Positions 16,543 through 26,430 of a stretch of 64,000 nucleotides of DNA are shown here, one piece after another. Origin of the DNA: Microbacterium esteraromaticum (GTDB lineage Bacteria; Actinomycetota; Actinomycetes; Actinomycetales; Microbacteriaceae); contig NZ_CP043732.1 in NCBI RefSeq assembly GCF_014084045.1, positions 2,418,001 to 2,482,000 on the forward strand, written 5' to 3'. The translations under genes were made by a program, and so were the position numbers. Every line of letters starts with the position of its first letter. Position 1 is the first letter of the stretch. The notes under the pieces were generated by a model. The model ran no database searches and was not told the DNA's origin. It worked only from the letters and a program-made list of their open reading frames with translations.

Positions 16543-17181
16543 ATGAACGGCACCGCCCGCAAGGCAGTGGCGGAAGCACTCGCCACCTTCCTGTTCGTCC
16601 TGAGCATCATCGCCGCCGTCAACAGCGGCAGCGTCCTCACTCCTCTCGCCATCGGGTTCGCCCTCGCCGTGCTGGTGTACGCCACCGGGCACATCTCGGG
16701 AGCCCACCTGAACCCCGCGGTCTCGGTCGCCGTGTTCATCCGCGGCGGTCTCACCGTGGTCGACCTCATCGCGTACATCGTGGCGCAGCTCGTCGGTGCC
16801 GTGCTGGCGGCCCTGGTCAGCTTCGCCGTGTGGCCGGCGGCAGCGAAGGCGGTCGAGATCGACCTCGGCAAGGCCTTCGTCGTCGAGCTCGTCTTCACGC
16901 TCATCCTCGCCTATGTAGTGCTCAACGTCGCGACCTCGAAGGACACCGATGGCAACTCCTTCTACGGCCTCGCGATCGGTGGTGTGGTCTTCGTCGGCGC
17001 TGCAGCCGTGGGCTCCATCTCCGGCGGCGGCTTCAACCCGGCCGTCGCTCTCGGCCTGTCGGTCAGCGGCCAGTTCGACTGGGCCAACCTGTGGCTCTAC
17101 GTCGTCGCCCCGATCGTCGGCGGCGCCATCGCGGCCGTGCTGTTCCGTGTGCTGAACGCGGACGACAAGGTCGCGGCCTGA
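16543..17181 (+). CDS. Aquaporin/MIP family channel
   Basis: A short (212-residue) aquaporin-family protein with six helices and both pore motifs intact: AHLNPAVS in the first half and GGFNPAVAL in the second. The length is near the lower limit for the family because the loops are short. It should pass water or small neutral solutes across the cytoplasmic membrane. It is divergent from the other aquaporin gene, and is followed by a strong hairpin terminator. The next gene downstream encodes a Fur-family regulator with katG; peroxide can pass through some aquaporins, so a link to peroxide handling is possible but is inference. Confidence 0.88.
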   Translation: MNGTARKAVAEALATFLFVLSIIAAVNSGSVLTPLAIGFALAVLVYATGHISGAHLNPAVSVAVFIRGGLTVVDLIAYIVAQLVGAVLAALVSFAVWPAAAKAVEIDLGKAFVVELVFTLILAYVVLNVATSKDTDGNSFYGLAIGGVVFVGAAAVGSISGGGFNPAVALGLSVSGQFDWANLWLYVVAPIVGGAIAAVLFRVLNADDKVAA

Positions 17182-17202
17182 CGGAGCCGGATCAGGATGA
17201 AG

Positions 17203-17232
17203 AGGGCCCTCGCTCGATGGAGCGAGGGCCCT
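17203..17232 (+). terminator. Hairpin terminator after aquaporin gene
   Basis: A perfect 13-bp stem (17203-17215 with 17220-17232) closes a GATG loop, 21 bases past the stop codon. There is no T-run afterwards, as usual in high-GC actinobacteria. Confidence 0.75.
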
Positions 17233-17266
17233 CCTGCATTCCGACACACCGCCGATCCGCGTCTCT

Positions 17267-17286
17267 TTTGAATTGATCAAATCAAA
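17267..17286 (+). promoter_or_regulatory. Fur-type palindromic operator of the fur-katG operon
   Basis: A 20-bp AT-rich palindrome with one mismatched pair (TTTGAATTGA then TCAAATCAAA) stands out in GC-rich surroundings. Its centre is about 13 bases upstream of the -10 box TAGAGT at 17289, so a bound repressor would cover the -35 region. Mycobacterial FurA binds a similar site before furA-katG and represses both genes, releasing them on oxidation. Confidence 0.65.
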
Positions 17287-17288
17287 GT

Positions 17289-17294
17289 TAGAGT
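17289..17294 (+). promoter_or_regulatory. -10 box for leaderless fur
   Basis: TAGAGT is separated by seven bases from the ATG at 17302. The furA-katG transcript of mycobacteria is also leaderless, and there is no Shine-Dalgarno sequence here. Confidence 0.5.
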
Positions 17295-17301
17295 GGTGCA
17301 C

Positions 17302-17733
17302 ATGTCCGCACAGCAGCTCATCCCCGCCGAGGTCGCGATCCGCGCCCGCGGACTGCGGGTGACCGATTCGCGTCGTGCGGTCTACGACGCGCTCGCCGGC
17401 CACGCTCACGCGAGCGCCGACGAGGTGTTCGAGCGCGTCCGATCGCAGCTCGAATCCACCAGCCGCCAGTCCGTGTACAACGCGCTGGGCGATTTCACGA
17501 CGGCCGGCATCGTGCGCCGCATCGAGCCCGCGGGCCATCCGATGCTCTTCGAACTGCGCGTCGACGACAACCACCACCATCTCGTGTGCACCGGCTGCGG
17601 TGCGGTGAAGGACGTCGACTGCGCCGTCGGCCCCTCACCGTGCCTCGTCCCGGCAGACACCCACGGCTTCGCGGTCTCCACGGCGGAGGTGACCTACTGG
17701 GGACTGTGCCCCGCCTGCGCCGCGAAGAACTGA
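17302..17733 (+). CDS. furA: Fur family peroxide-responsive repressor (FurA/CatR type)
   Basis: A 143-residue metal-dependent repressor. The N-terminal winged helix has [16 protein letters not shown] and [13 protein letters not shown] as recognition region; the C-terminal dimer domain has the HHHLVC metal-site segment and two CxxC pairs (CTGCGAV near residue 97 and CPACAAKN at the end) that would hold structural zinc. It lies 22 bases upstream of katG in the same direction, which marks it as the FurA/CatR branch that controls catalase-peroxidase rather than iron uptake. GTG codons at 17293 and 17296 are possible starts, but the leaderless geometry favours ATG 17302. A matching palindromic operator lies just upstream. 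Confidence 0.88.
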   Translation: MSAQQLIPAEVAIRARGLRVTDSRRAVYDALAGHAHASADEVFERVRSQLESTSRQSVYNALGDFTTAGIVRRIEPAGHPMLFELRVDDNHHHLVCTGCGAVKDVDCAVGPSPCLVPADTHGFAVSTAEVTYWGLCPACAAKN

Positions 17734-17755
17734 CCATCCACGAAGAAGGAGACCG

Positions 17756-19978
<2,223 letters not shown>

Positions 19979-19984
19979 CCTCCC

Positions 19985-20031
19985 GAGAACGCGTCGGCCC
20001 CGTCCGCGAGGACGGGGGCCGACGCCTTCTC
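19985..20031. terminator. Bidirectional hairpin between katG and DUF58 operon
   Basis: A long imperfect stem starts GAGAA at 19985 and ends TTCTC at 20031. Its core, CGTCGGCCCCGTCC against GGACGGGGGCCGACG, is perfect but for one bulged G, with a GCGA loop. It can end transcription from katG and from the convergent minus-strand operon. Confidence 0.7.
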
Positions 20032-20039
20032 GGTCGACC

Positions 20040-21347
20040 TCAGAGGCGCCCGGCGGCCTTGAGCTCGAGGTAGCGGTCGGCGATCCGGGGAGGCAGCTGT
20101 TCGGGGTCGGACGCGATCGCCTCGCCGCCGGCGCGTCGGATCGCGTCGGCGACGACCTGGGCATCCGCCATGGTCTGCTCCGCAGCGGCGGCGAGGTAGA
20201 CGTCCGCGCGGGAGTCTCTCCGGCGCGCGAGCGCTCCTATCGCGTCATCGGTCACCGACCCGACCAGCACCGTCGTCGCCCTGGAGGCGTTCGGGAACGC
20301 GCCGAGGAACCCGCGAGCCGTCTCGGCTGCATCCTGTGCGGTCAGCACGACGATGAGCGAGGGCCTGGTGGTGAGCGTGCGGATGGCTGCGAAGGCGCCC
20401 GCCCAGTCGGTGTCGACCAGGCGCGCGTGCACGGGCGCCATCGCATCTGTCAGGGCGGGCAGCAGCGCGGCGCCGTCGACGCCCGTGACCCTCGCTCTGG
20501 CGACCCTGTCGTACATGAGCAGGTTGATGTGATCGCCGGCGCGGGCGGCCAGGGCGGCGAGCAGCAGAGCCGCCTCGAGCGATGCGTCGAGGCGGGTGCT
20601 GTCTCCCACGCGCGCTGCCGCCGTGCGCCCGGTGTCGATCAGGATGACCACCTGGCGATCGCGCTCTGGTCGCCAGGTGCGCAGCATCGTCGTGCCGGCC
20701 CGGGCTGTCGCCCGCCAGTCGATCGAGCGGATGTCGTCGCCGCGTACGTACTCCCGCAGCGAGTCGAACTCCGTGCCCTGGCCGCGGACCTGGATCGAGG
20801 TGTTCCCGTCGAGCTCTCGCAGCCGCGCGAGCCGTGAGGGCAGGTGCTTGCGCGAACTGAACGCCGGCAGCACCCGCAGTGTCCCGCGCACGTCGTGCCG
20901 AGCCTGACGGCCGGCGAGGCCCATCGGCCCGCGTGAGCGCACCACGACGAACTCGCTGACCAGCTCGCCGCGACGACGGGGGAGGAGGGGAACCTCGACA
21001 CGGCGACGCTCACCCGGAGGGATGCTGATCCGCTCTCGCTCCTGCGGAGCGCCGGCAGTCGGCTGCCAGGCGTCGCGCAGCTGCCCGCGCAGCGTCCTCG
21101 AGCCGATGTTCTGCACGGCGACACTCGTCTGCGCGGGCTCGCCCAGGCGGCCTCGCGCAGGGATGGACCTGGTCACGATGAGAGAGCGCGGGCTGGGTGC
21201 CGCGAGGACGTCGGCCGCCACGAGCACGACGCACAGCAGCACCCACGCCCCGAGGACCGCCCACGGCGGCGCGCCGGCGGCACCGAGCAGCACCGTCGGC
21301 ACGACGCCCAGCGCGACCAGCGGGGCGAGAAGCGCAGTGACGAACAT
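20040..21347 (-). CDS. DUF58 domain protein (MoxR partner, vWA-like)
   Basis: A 435-residue protein with two N-terminal membrane helices (about residues 3-45), a beta-rich region and a DUF58 domain whose signature is RGDDIRSIDWRATAR near residue 215, followed by a von Willebrand A-like half with VVILIDTGR. DUF58 proteins act with MoxR ATPases, probably in chaperoning or inserting cofactors or envelope proteins. It starts one base after the MoxR stop codon (TGA-C-ATG); an upstream in-frame ATG inside moxR is unlikely to be used. It is the last gene of a five-gene operon. Confidence 0.87.
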   Translation of the reverse strand: MFVTALLAPLVALGVVPTVLLGAAGAPPWAVLGAWVLLCVVLVAADVLAAPSPRSLIVTRSIPARGRLGEPAQTSVAVQNIGSRTLRGQLRDAWQPTAGAPQERERISIPPGERRRVEVPLLPRRRGELVSEFVVVRSRGPMGLAGRQARHDVRGTLRVLPAFSSRKHLPSRLARLRELDGNTSIQVRGQGTEFDSLREYVRGDDIRSIDWRATARAGTTMLRTWRPERDRQVVILIDTGRTAAARVGDSTRLDASLEAALLLAALAARAGDHINLLMYDRVARARVTGVDGAALLPALTDAMAPVHARLVDTDWAGAFAAIRTLTTRPSLIVVLTAQDAAETARGFLGAFPNASRATTVLVGSVTDDAIGALARRRDSRADVYLAAAAEQTMADAQVVADAIRRAGGEAIASDPEQLPPRIADRYLELKAAGRL

Positions 21348-21348
21348 G

Positions 21349-22332
21349 TCAGATCGGCACTCGAGTCTGCTGCACGACCGACTGCAGGACGGCATCGGCC
21401 GAGACGCCCTCCATCTGGGCATCCGGGCGCAGCTGCAGCCGATGGCGCCACACGGGCATGAGCATGGTCTGCACGTGGTCGGGGGTGACGGCGCTCGATG
21501 CGTTCAGCCACGCCCAGGCCTTCGACGCGGCCAGCAGAGCGGTCGAGGCGCGAGGACTGGCGCCGAGCTCTACCGAGGGCGACTGGCGCGTCGCGCGAGC
21601 GAGGTCGACGACATATCCGAGCACGTCATCGGTCACCTGCACGCGAGCCGCGGCATCCTGTGCGGCTCGGATCTCATCGGCGGACACGGCGGCCTCGACG
21701 CCCGTGAGCAGGCGGGGCGAGAAGCCGCTCGCGTGCAGCCGCAGCACCGAGACCTCGGCGTCGCGCTCCGGCATGCCGACGACGAGCTTCATCAGGAAGC
21801 GGTCGAGCTGCGCCTCCGGCAGGGTGTACGTGCCCTCGTGCTCGACGGGGTTCTGTGTCGCGGCGACCAGGAACGGGTCGGGCAGTGGCCGGCTGAGCCC
21901 GTCGGCGGAGACCTGCCGCTCCTCCATGGCCTCGAGCAGCGCCGCCTGCGTCTTGGGGGGAGTCCTGTTGATCTCGTCGGCGAGCAGGATGTTGGTGAAC
22001 ACCGGCCCAGCGCGGAACTCGAACTCTCCGGTGCGGGCGTCGTACACCAGCGATCCGGTGACGTCTCCCGGCATCAGGTCAGGGGTGAACTGCACGCGCT
22101 TGGTGTCGAGCCCGACGGCCCTCGCGAAGCTGCGCACGACGAGCGTCTTCGCGACGCCCGGCACGCCCTCCAGCAGCACGTGGCCGCGGGCGAGCAGGGC
22201 CACGAGCAGGCCGGTCACGGTACCGGCCTGGCCGACCACGGCCTTGTCGACCTCAGTGCGGACGCGGTGCATCGCCTGGCGCAGCGCGTCATCGGACGGC
22301 GGCGCGGCGGGGGTGGTGCTCTCGTCGCTCAC
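21349..22332 (-). CDS. moxR: MoxR-type AAA+ ATPase
   Basis: A 327-residue AAA+ protein of the MoxR family, a chaperone-like ATPase. It shows Walker A GVPGVAKT, Walker B ILLADEINRTPP, sensor region VAATQNPVEHEGTYTLPEAQLDRF, cited here only as the stretch around residue 160, and the C-terminal lid domain. The GTG at 22332 overlaps the stop of the DUF4350 gene (GTGA) and gives the usual family length. Genes for its standard partners, a DUF58 protein and DUF4350/DUF4129 membrane proteins, surround it in one operon. In mycobacteria the equivalent is moxR2 (Rv3692). Confidence 0.92.
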   Translation of the reverse strand: MSDESTTPAAPPSDDALRQAMHRVRTEVDKAVVGQAGTVTGLLVALLARGHVLLEGVPGVAKTLVVRSFARAVGLDTKRVQFTPDLMPGDVTGSLVYDARTGEFEFRAGPVFTNILLADEINRTPPKTQAALLEAMEERQVSADGLSRPLPDPFLVAATQNPVEHEGTYTLPEAQLDRFLMKLVVGMPERDAEVSVLRLHASGFSPRLLTGVEAAVSADEIRAAQDAAARVQVTDDVLGYVVDLARATRQSPSVELGASPRASTALLAASKAWAWLNASSAVTPDHVQTMLMPVWRHRLQLRPDAQMEGVSADAVLQSVVQQTRVPI

Positions 22333-23522
22333 GGGCGGTTCCTTTCGGTATGGGCGGCGTCGACCGCCGTCTCGAGTTCGGCGAGTCGTCTGGCGAGATC
22401 GACCAGCTCGCGATCGTCTGCGGGCGGGGCGCCGTCGAGCAGGTCGTGCAGGGACCCGCGCGGGATGCCGAGTCGGTCGGATGCCGCATCCGCGACCTCG
22501 ACGGCTGTCGCGCGCGCGCTGAGAGCCAGGCGCTGAGCGAGCCTCGCGCGGGTTCCCGCCCTGATCGCGGCTGCGGCGTGCGGGGCATCCGCCGCCTTCG
22601 CCGTGAGTCTGGCGCGACCGTGCATGGTCTCGGATGCGCGGACGGTGACGGGCAGCGACTCCGACACCAGCGGGCCGAACCGCGCTCCGCGCCACCAGAT
22701 CGCGGCGATGCCGGCGAGGATCAGCAGGACGATGGCGGGAGTCACCCAGCCCGGCGTCAGGTCGCCGAGCGTCGCAGGCTCGTCGGCGACGCGGTCACCG
22801 TCCTCGAAGGAGCCCGCGTACCACACCACATGATCTGTCTGGGCGAGCAGGGCGAGTCCCAGAGCGGCATTGCCGTCTTCGGCGAGATGGCGGTTGGAGA
22901 GCATCCGGGATGCCTCGATGAACGAGATCCGCGCTCCGTCGCGTTCGGCGATGAGCAGCGCTGCGCCACCGGCGTCGTCGCGGAAGCACCCCTCGACGCC
23001 GTCGCCTGGCTCGAACATCCGCTCGGCCTCGATCCGGCCGGTCCTGGCGAACGCGGGCAGGTCGCACTCCGCATCGACCGCCCCGAGCCCTCCTGCGCTC
23101 CTGCCCAGATCGAGGAGGTCGAGGATCCGCGCGCTCGTGCTGAGAAGCACGACTCGGTCCGCCTCGCCGATCAGGGTGAGCACCGCGTCGTCGCTGAGCG
23201 CGACGGGGTCGGTGAGCACCAGCGTGCTGCCCGGCTCGAGCTCGGCGGCCACGGCCATGCGGCTGCGCACCACGTCGATCTCGGTGCCCTGCTGGCGTAC
23301 CAGCTCGGCCATCGCCTTGGCGCCGCCGGGCGCGGGGGAGTCGGGATTGAGCGCTCCTGCGAGCGACGGGGCTGTGGTGACCAGTCGCAGCGATAGCAGG
23401 GCGATGCCGACGAGCAGCACGATGACGAACAGCCACCCGAGCACCCCGGCCCTACGGCCGGGGCGGCGCGGCGCGGCGGTGCTGCCGACGGCGTCGCCGA
23501 CCAGGGAGATGACGGCGCTCAT
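22329..23522 (-). CDS. DUF4350 domain membrane protein
   Basis: A 397-residue protein with a helix near the N-terminus (about residues 28-48), an extracytoplasmic DUF4350 region with GGAKAMAELVRQQG and TLVLTDP, a second helix near residue 258, and a cytoplasmic tail. The first part resembles substrate-binding folds but has no known ligand. It overlaps both neighbours by four bases, so the operon from the GPDPase-type protein to DUF58 is tightly coupled. Role: probable envelope partner of the MoxR system (inference from conserved context). Confidence 0.82.
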   Translation of the reverse strand: MSAVISLVGDAVGSTAAPRRPGRRAGVLGWLFVIVLLVGIALLSLRLVTTAPSLAGALNPDSPAPGGAKAMAELVRQQGTEIDVVRSRMAVAAELEPGSTLVLTDPVALSDDAVLTLIGEADRVVLLSTSARILDLLDLGRSAGGLGAVDAECDLPAFARTGRIEAERMFEPGDGVEGCFRDDAGGAALLIAERDGARISFIEASRMLSNRHLAEDGNAALGLALLAQTDHVVWYAGSFEDGDRVADEPATLGDLTPGWVTPAIVLLILAGIAAIWWRGARFGPLVSESLPVTVRASETMHGRARLTAKAADAPHAAAAIRAGTRARLAQRLALSARATAVEVADAASDRLGIPRGSLHDLLDGAPPADDRELVDLARRLAELETAVDAAHTERNRP

Positions 23523-24187
23523 GCGGGAACCCGCCCGGCCCCGGCGACAGCGGTGAGGCGAGGCGCAGTCGCCTGCACCTCGTCGTCGGTCGCGACGATC
23601 GCACGGTAGTCGGCCTCGTTCGCGGACGAGCCGAGGTAGCGGACGGAGTCGAAGAGCGTCGCCGCGTCGTGCAGCGCGCCGCCGGCCGAGGGGAGGGCCG
23701 GCGCGGCCTCGCGGGCGATGCCCTGCGCTGTGGCGCCAGGGGCCGGATCGATGAGATCCCGTTCGAGGAGTCCGCGAGCGAGTGCCCGGAAGCGCAGCAC
23801 CACTGCGGCATCCCAGTCGCCGTCGCGGGCGCGGCGCTCGGCATCCGCTCGCAGCTGCGCCGCGGTGCGATCATCCCTCTCGCCGAGCAGGTCGGCGCGT
23901 CGACGTACGACGCGCGACGCGCGCGGCCTGCCCCAGACGATCAGGGCGACGACGATCGCGGCGATGACGACGATGGCGATCATGGTCAGTGCGAGCGGAG
24001 CGACGGCGCCGGCGCCGTCGCCGTTGAAGAGGCCGAAGAACCACTCCGCGATGTCTGCGGCGAGCTGGTCGAACCAGTTCGGCTTCGCGGCCTGGTACTC
24101 GCCCTTCGACAGCTCCTCCTGCGCCCGGCGACGTGCGTCGTCGCCATCCGGCACGAAGACGTCGGCGGCCGCGAGCAGTGCGATCAT
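23519..24187 (-). CDS. DUF4129 domain membrane protein
   Basis: A 222-residue protein with an N-terminal signal-like start, a short outside region (KGEYQAAKPNWFDQLAADI), one membrane helix at about residues 66-86 and a cytoplasmic DUF4129 domain with LRFRALARGLLERDLIDP and TLFDSVRYLGSSANEADY. DUF4129 domains accompany MoxR, DUF58 and transglutaminase-like genes. The gene is joined by ATGA to the upstream gene and to DUF4350 downstream. Confidence 0.83.
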   Translation of the reverse strand: MIALLAAADVFVPDGDDARRRAQEELSKGEYQAAKPNWFDQLAADIAEWFFGLFNGDGAGAVAPLALTMIAIVVIAAIVVALIVWGRPRASRVVRRRADLLGERDDRTAAQLRADAERRARDGDWDAAVVLRFRALARGLLERDLIDPAPGATAQGIAREAAPALPSAGGALHDAATLFDSVRYLGSSANEADYRAIVATDDEVQATAPRLTAVAGAGRVPA

Positions 24188-25581
24188 TCGGCTCCGCCCG
24201 GTGCCGCCCAGCTGTCGTGAGACGACGGGGGAGGTGCCGCCGGCGGCGCGGATTCACCCGTCGACGGCGGCTGCGCAGCGGCCTGGCCGGGGTGCGGCTG
24301 GCCGGGGTACGCCTGGCCGGGATACGGCTGAGCCGGGTACGCCTGGCCGGGGTATGGCGGAGCCGGGTACGGCGACGGCGCCTGTGGCTGAGTACCGCCT
24401 GTCTGGGGCTGCTGGGGGTAGGCCTGGGGGTAGCCGTTCGACGGCGCGTAGTATCCGGTCGACGGGCCGGCCGGATACGGAGCGTATCCGGCGGGCTGCT
24501 TCGGTGGGGGCGTCTTGGACACGGCGCGGGCGGGATCCACCGCATACGGGTCGCCGAGCTCGTCATCCGTCGCCCCGAGCGAACTGCGCTCGACGTGACG
24601 GATCAGTGTCTGGTCGAGGCCCTCGTAGCGCATCCGGCTGTCGAGATAGATGAGCGTCGCCCCGGTTCCCTGCACGACGAGGGTGATCGCCTGGACGGCG
24701 AGCACGAGGATCTGAGGCAGCACGGTCGCGGCGATGAGAGCGACGATCTCGCTCTCATCCGGCGATCCGGTCGGGGCCAGCACGCCCCCCACCACGCCGG
24801 AGATGATGGAGCCGGGCACGCTCACCACCTGGGCTGCGAGCCCCATGATCGCTCCGATGAGGAACATGACGCCGAGGGCGGGCCAGAAGCGTCCGCGGAT
24901 GAGGCGCCAGGAGCGCACCAGGGCCGAGCCGAGGGTCGCGTGCTCCAGCACCAGCGCCGCGGGCACGACGAGCAGCTTCGTGGTCAGCCACACCGCCAGC
25001 GGGATGCTGGCGAGCACGAGCAGGACGATGAGGCCGACGGCGATGCCTATCGAGCCGTCTGCGAAGCCGCTGCCGGCCATGATGGCGATCGCCGCGCCGC
25101 CGACGGCGAGGATCCAGAGCAGCGCCGCAAGTCCCTGCAGCAGAGCGAAGCCGAAGAGCCGCCAGAACGCGGGGCGGACCCGCGACCACAGTGCGCGCAG
25201 CGGGGCCTTGCGGCCGAGGGCTGCGAACGAGACGTCAGCGGCGACCAGTCCCTGCACGATCGAGGTGAACGCCACGCTGGCGAGCGTGAGCACGACGCCG
25301 ACGAGGATGCTGACGGCGATCGTGCCGGCGAGGATCGGTCCCTGATCGGGGGATCCGGGCGGGACACTCGCGATCCGCGCGGCCGCGAAGCCGGCGACGA
25401 GCACGATCACGACGACGGCGATCGCTGTGATGGCGAACTGAACGGCCACCGCGAAGCCGAACAGCACCTTCGGGTTGTGCCGGAGCGCGCTGAAGGATCG
25501 TCCCAGAATCATCCCGAACGTCATCGGGTGCAACGGGATCGCACTCTTCCTCGGCGCGGGGGTCCAGGTCTGACCGCTCAT
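24184..25581 (-). CDS. GPDPase-type membrane domain protein with PGQ-repeat tail
   Basis: A 465-residue protein. It has a family start PLHPMTFGMILGRSFSAL, then about six membrane helices in the arrangement of the glycerophosphodiester phosphodiesterase membrane domain, without the catalytic phosphodiesterase part. The last 120 residues are Pro/Gly/Tyr/Gln-rich, with short units like YPGQA and YPAQP repeated five or six times; the DNA underneath (about 24280-24370) is also repetitive. The tail probably lies in the cytoplasm and is disordered. First gene of the five-gene MoxR operon; start at ATG 25581 after GGAGGGAG. A perfect TTGACA is found on the minus strand at 25665-25670. Function unknown. 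Confidence 0.78.
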   Translation of the reverse strand: MSGQTWTPAPRKSAIPLHPMTFGMILGRSFSALRHNPKVLFGFAVAVQFAITAIAVVVIVLVAGFAAARIASVPPGSPDQGPILAGTIAVSILVGVVLTLASVAFTSIVQGLVAADVSFAALGRKAPLRALWSRVRPAFWRLFGFALLQGLAALLWILAVGGAAIAIMAGSGFADGSIGIAVGLIVLLVLASIPLAVWLTTKLLVVPAALVLEHATLGSALVRSWRLIRGRFWPALGVMFLIGAIMGLAAQVVSVPGSIISGVVGGVLAPTGSPDESEIVALIAATVLPQILVLAVQAITLVVQGTGATLIYLDSRMRYEGLDQTLIRHVERSSLGATDDELGDPYAVDPARAVSKTPPPKQPAGYAPYPAGPSTGYYAPSNGYPQAYPQQPQTGGTQPQAPSPYPAPPYPGQAYPAQPYPGQAYPGQPHPGQAAAQPPSTGESAPPAAPPPSSHDSWAAPGGAE

Positions 25582-25664
25582 TCGCACTCCCTCCCTGTGC
25601 CCTCCCATCGTGGCACACCGTCCGGGCGAGACGGAGCGCGCATGCCTCCGCGCTCACGGGGCAA

Positions 25665-25677
25665 TGTCAAGTAGGCT
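25665..25677. promoter_or_regulatory. Back-to-back promoter elements of mtrA and MoxR operon
   Basis: On the minus strand 25670-25665 reads TTGACA, a perfect -35 for the MoxR operon, though its -10 is not clear. On the plus strand 25672-25677 reads TAGGCT, a plausible -10 for mtrA, leaving a leader of about 60 bases. Confidence 0.4.
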
Positions 25678-25743
25678 GATCCGAGTCGCCCGGCTTGGGG
25701 CTGCCGGTGACGCACAGGAGAGAAAGCTGAGGCTGAGCGGACC

Positions 25744-26424
25744 ATGACCTCTCGTATCCTCGTGGTCGACGACGACACGGCGCTCGCCGAGATGATCGGC
25801 ATCGTGCTGCGCACGGAGGGCTTCGAGGCGCTGTTCTGCGCCGACGGCGCGCAGGCCGTCGAGGAGTGGCGCGCGGCCCGGCCCGACCTGGTGCTGCTGG
25901 ACCTCATGCTGCCCGGGATGGACGGCATCGAGATCTGCACCCGCATCCGCGCGGAGTCCGGTGTGCCCATCATCATGCTCACCGCCCGCAGCGACACCGC
26001 TGACGTCGTGCGCGGCCTCGAGGTCGGCGCCGACGACTACATCGTCAAGCCGTTCAACCCCAAAGAGCTCGTCGCCCGCATCCGCACTCGTCTGCGGCCG
26101 GCGCCGCAGACGGCGACCGAGGTGCTGCGGGTCGGCGACCTGACGATCGACGTCGATGCACACGAGGTGCGTCGCGGCACGGCGCCCATCGCCCTGACGC
26201 CGCTCGAGTTCCAGCTGCTCGTCGCCCTGGCGTCGAAGCCGCAGCAGGTCTTCTCCCGCGAGATGCTGCTCGAGCAGGTGTGGGGCTACCACTACAAGGC
26301 CGACACGCGACTGGTGAACGTGCACGTGCAGAGGCTGCGTGCGAAGGTCGAGCTCGACCCCGACAATCCGCGCATCGTGATGACCGTGCGGGGCGTGGGC
26401 TACCGCGCCGGCAGCGTCAGCTAG
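25744..26424 (+). CDS. mtrA: DNA-binding response regulator MtrA
   Basis: A 226-residue OmpR-type regulator of the MtrAB system, which controls cell-wall hydrolases, division and osmotic response in actinobacteria. The receiver domain has the acidic pocket D9-D11, phosphoacceptor D53 in LLDLMLPG and K103 in IVKPF; the winged helix (about residues 128-224) ends with TRLVNVHVQRLRAKVE and VRGVGYRAG. Length and motifs match M. tuberculosis MtrA. It is followed after six bases by mtrB and then lpqB, the canonical order. Confidence 0.97.
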   Translation: MTSRILVVDDDTALAEMIGIVLRTEGFEALFCADGAQAVEEWRAARPDLVLLDLMLPGMDGIEICTRIRAESGVPIIMLTARSDTADVVRGLEVGADDYIVKPFNPKELVARIRTRLRPAPQTATEVLRVGDLTIDVDAHEVRRGTAPIALTPLEFQLLVALASKPQQVFSREMLLEQVWGYHYKADTRLVNVHVQRLRAKVELDPDNPRIVMTVRGVGYRAGSVS

Positions 26425-26430
26425 GCGTCG

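Noticed and set aside
24270..24440. Repeat tract considered as a CRISPR array
   Set aside because: Units are short, uneven and in-frame coding for a Pro/Gly/Tyr tail; no spacers and no cas genes.
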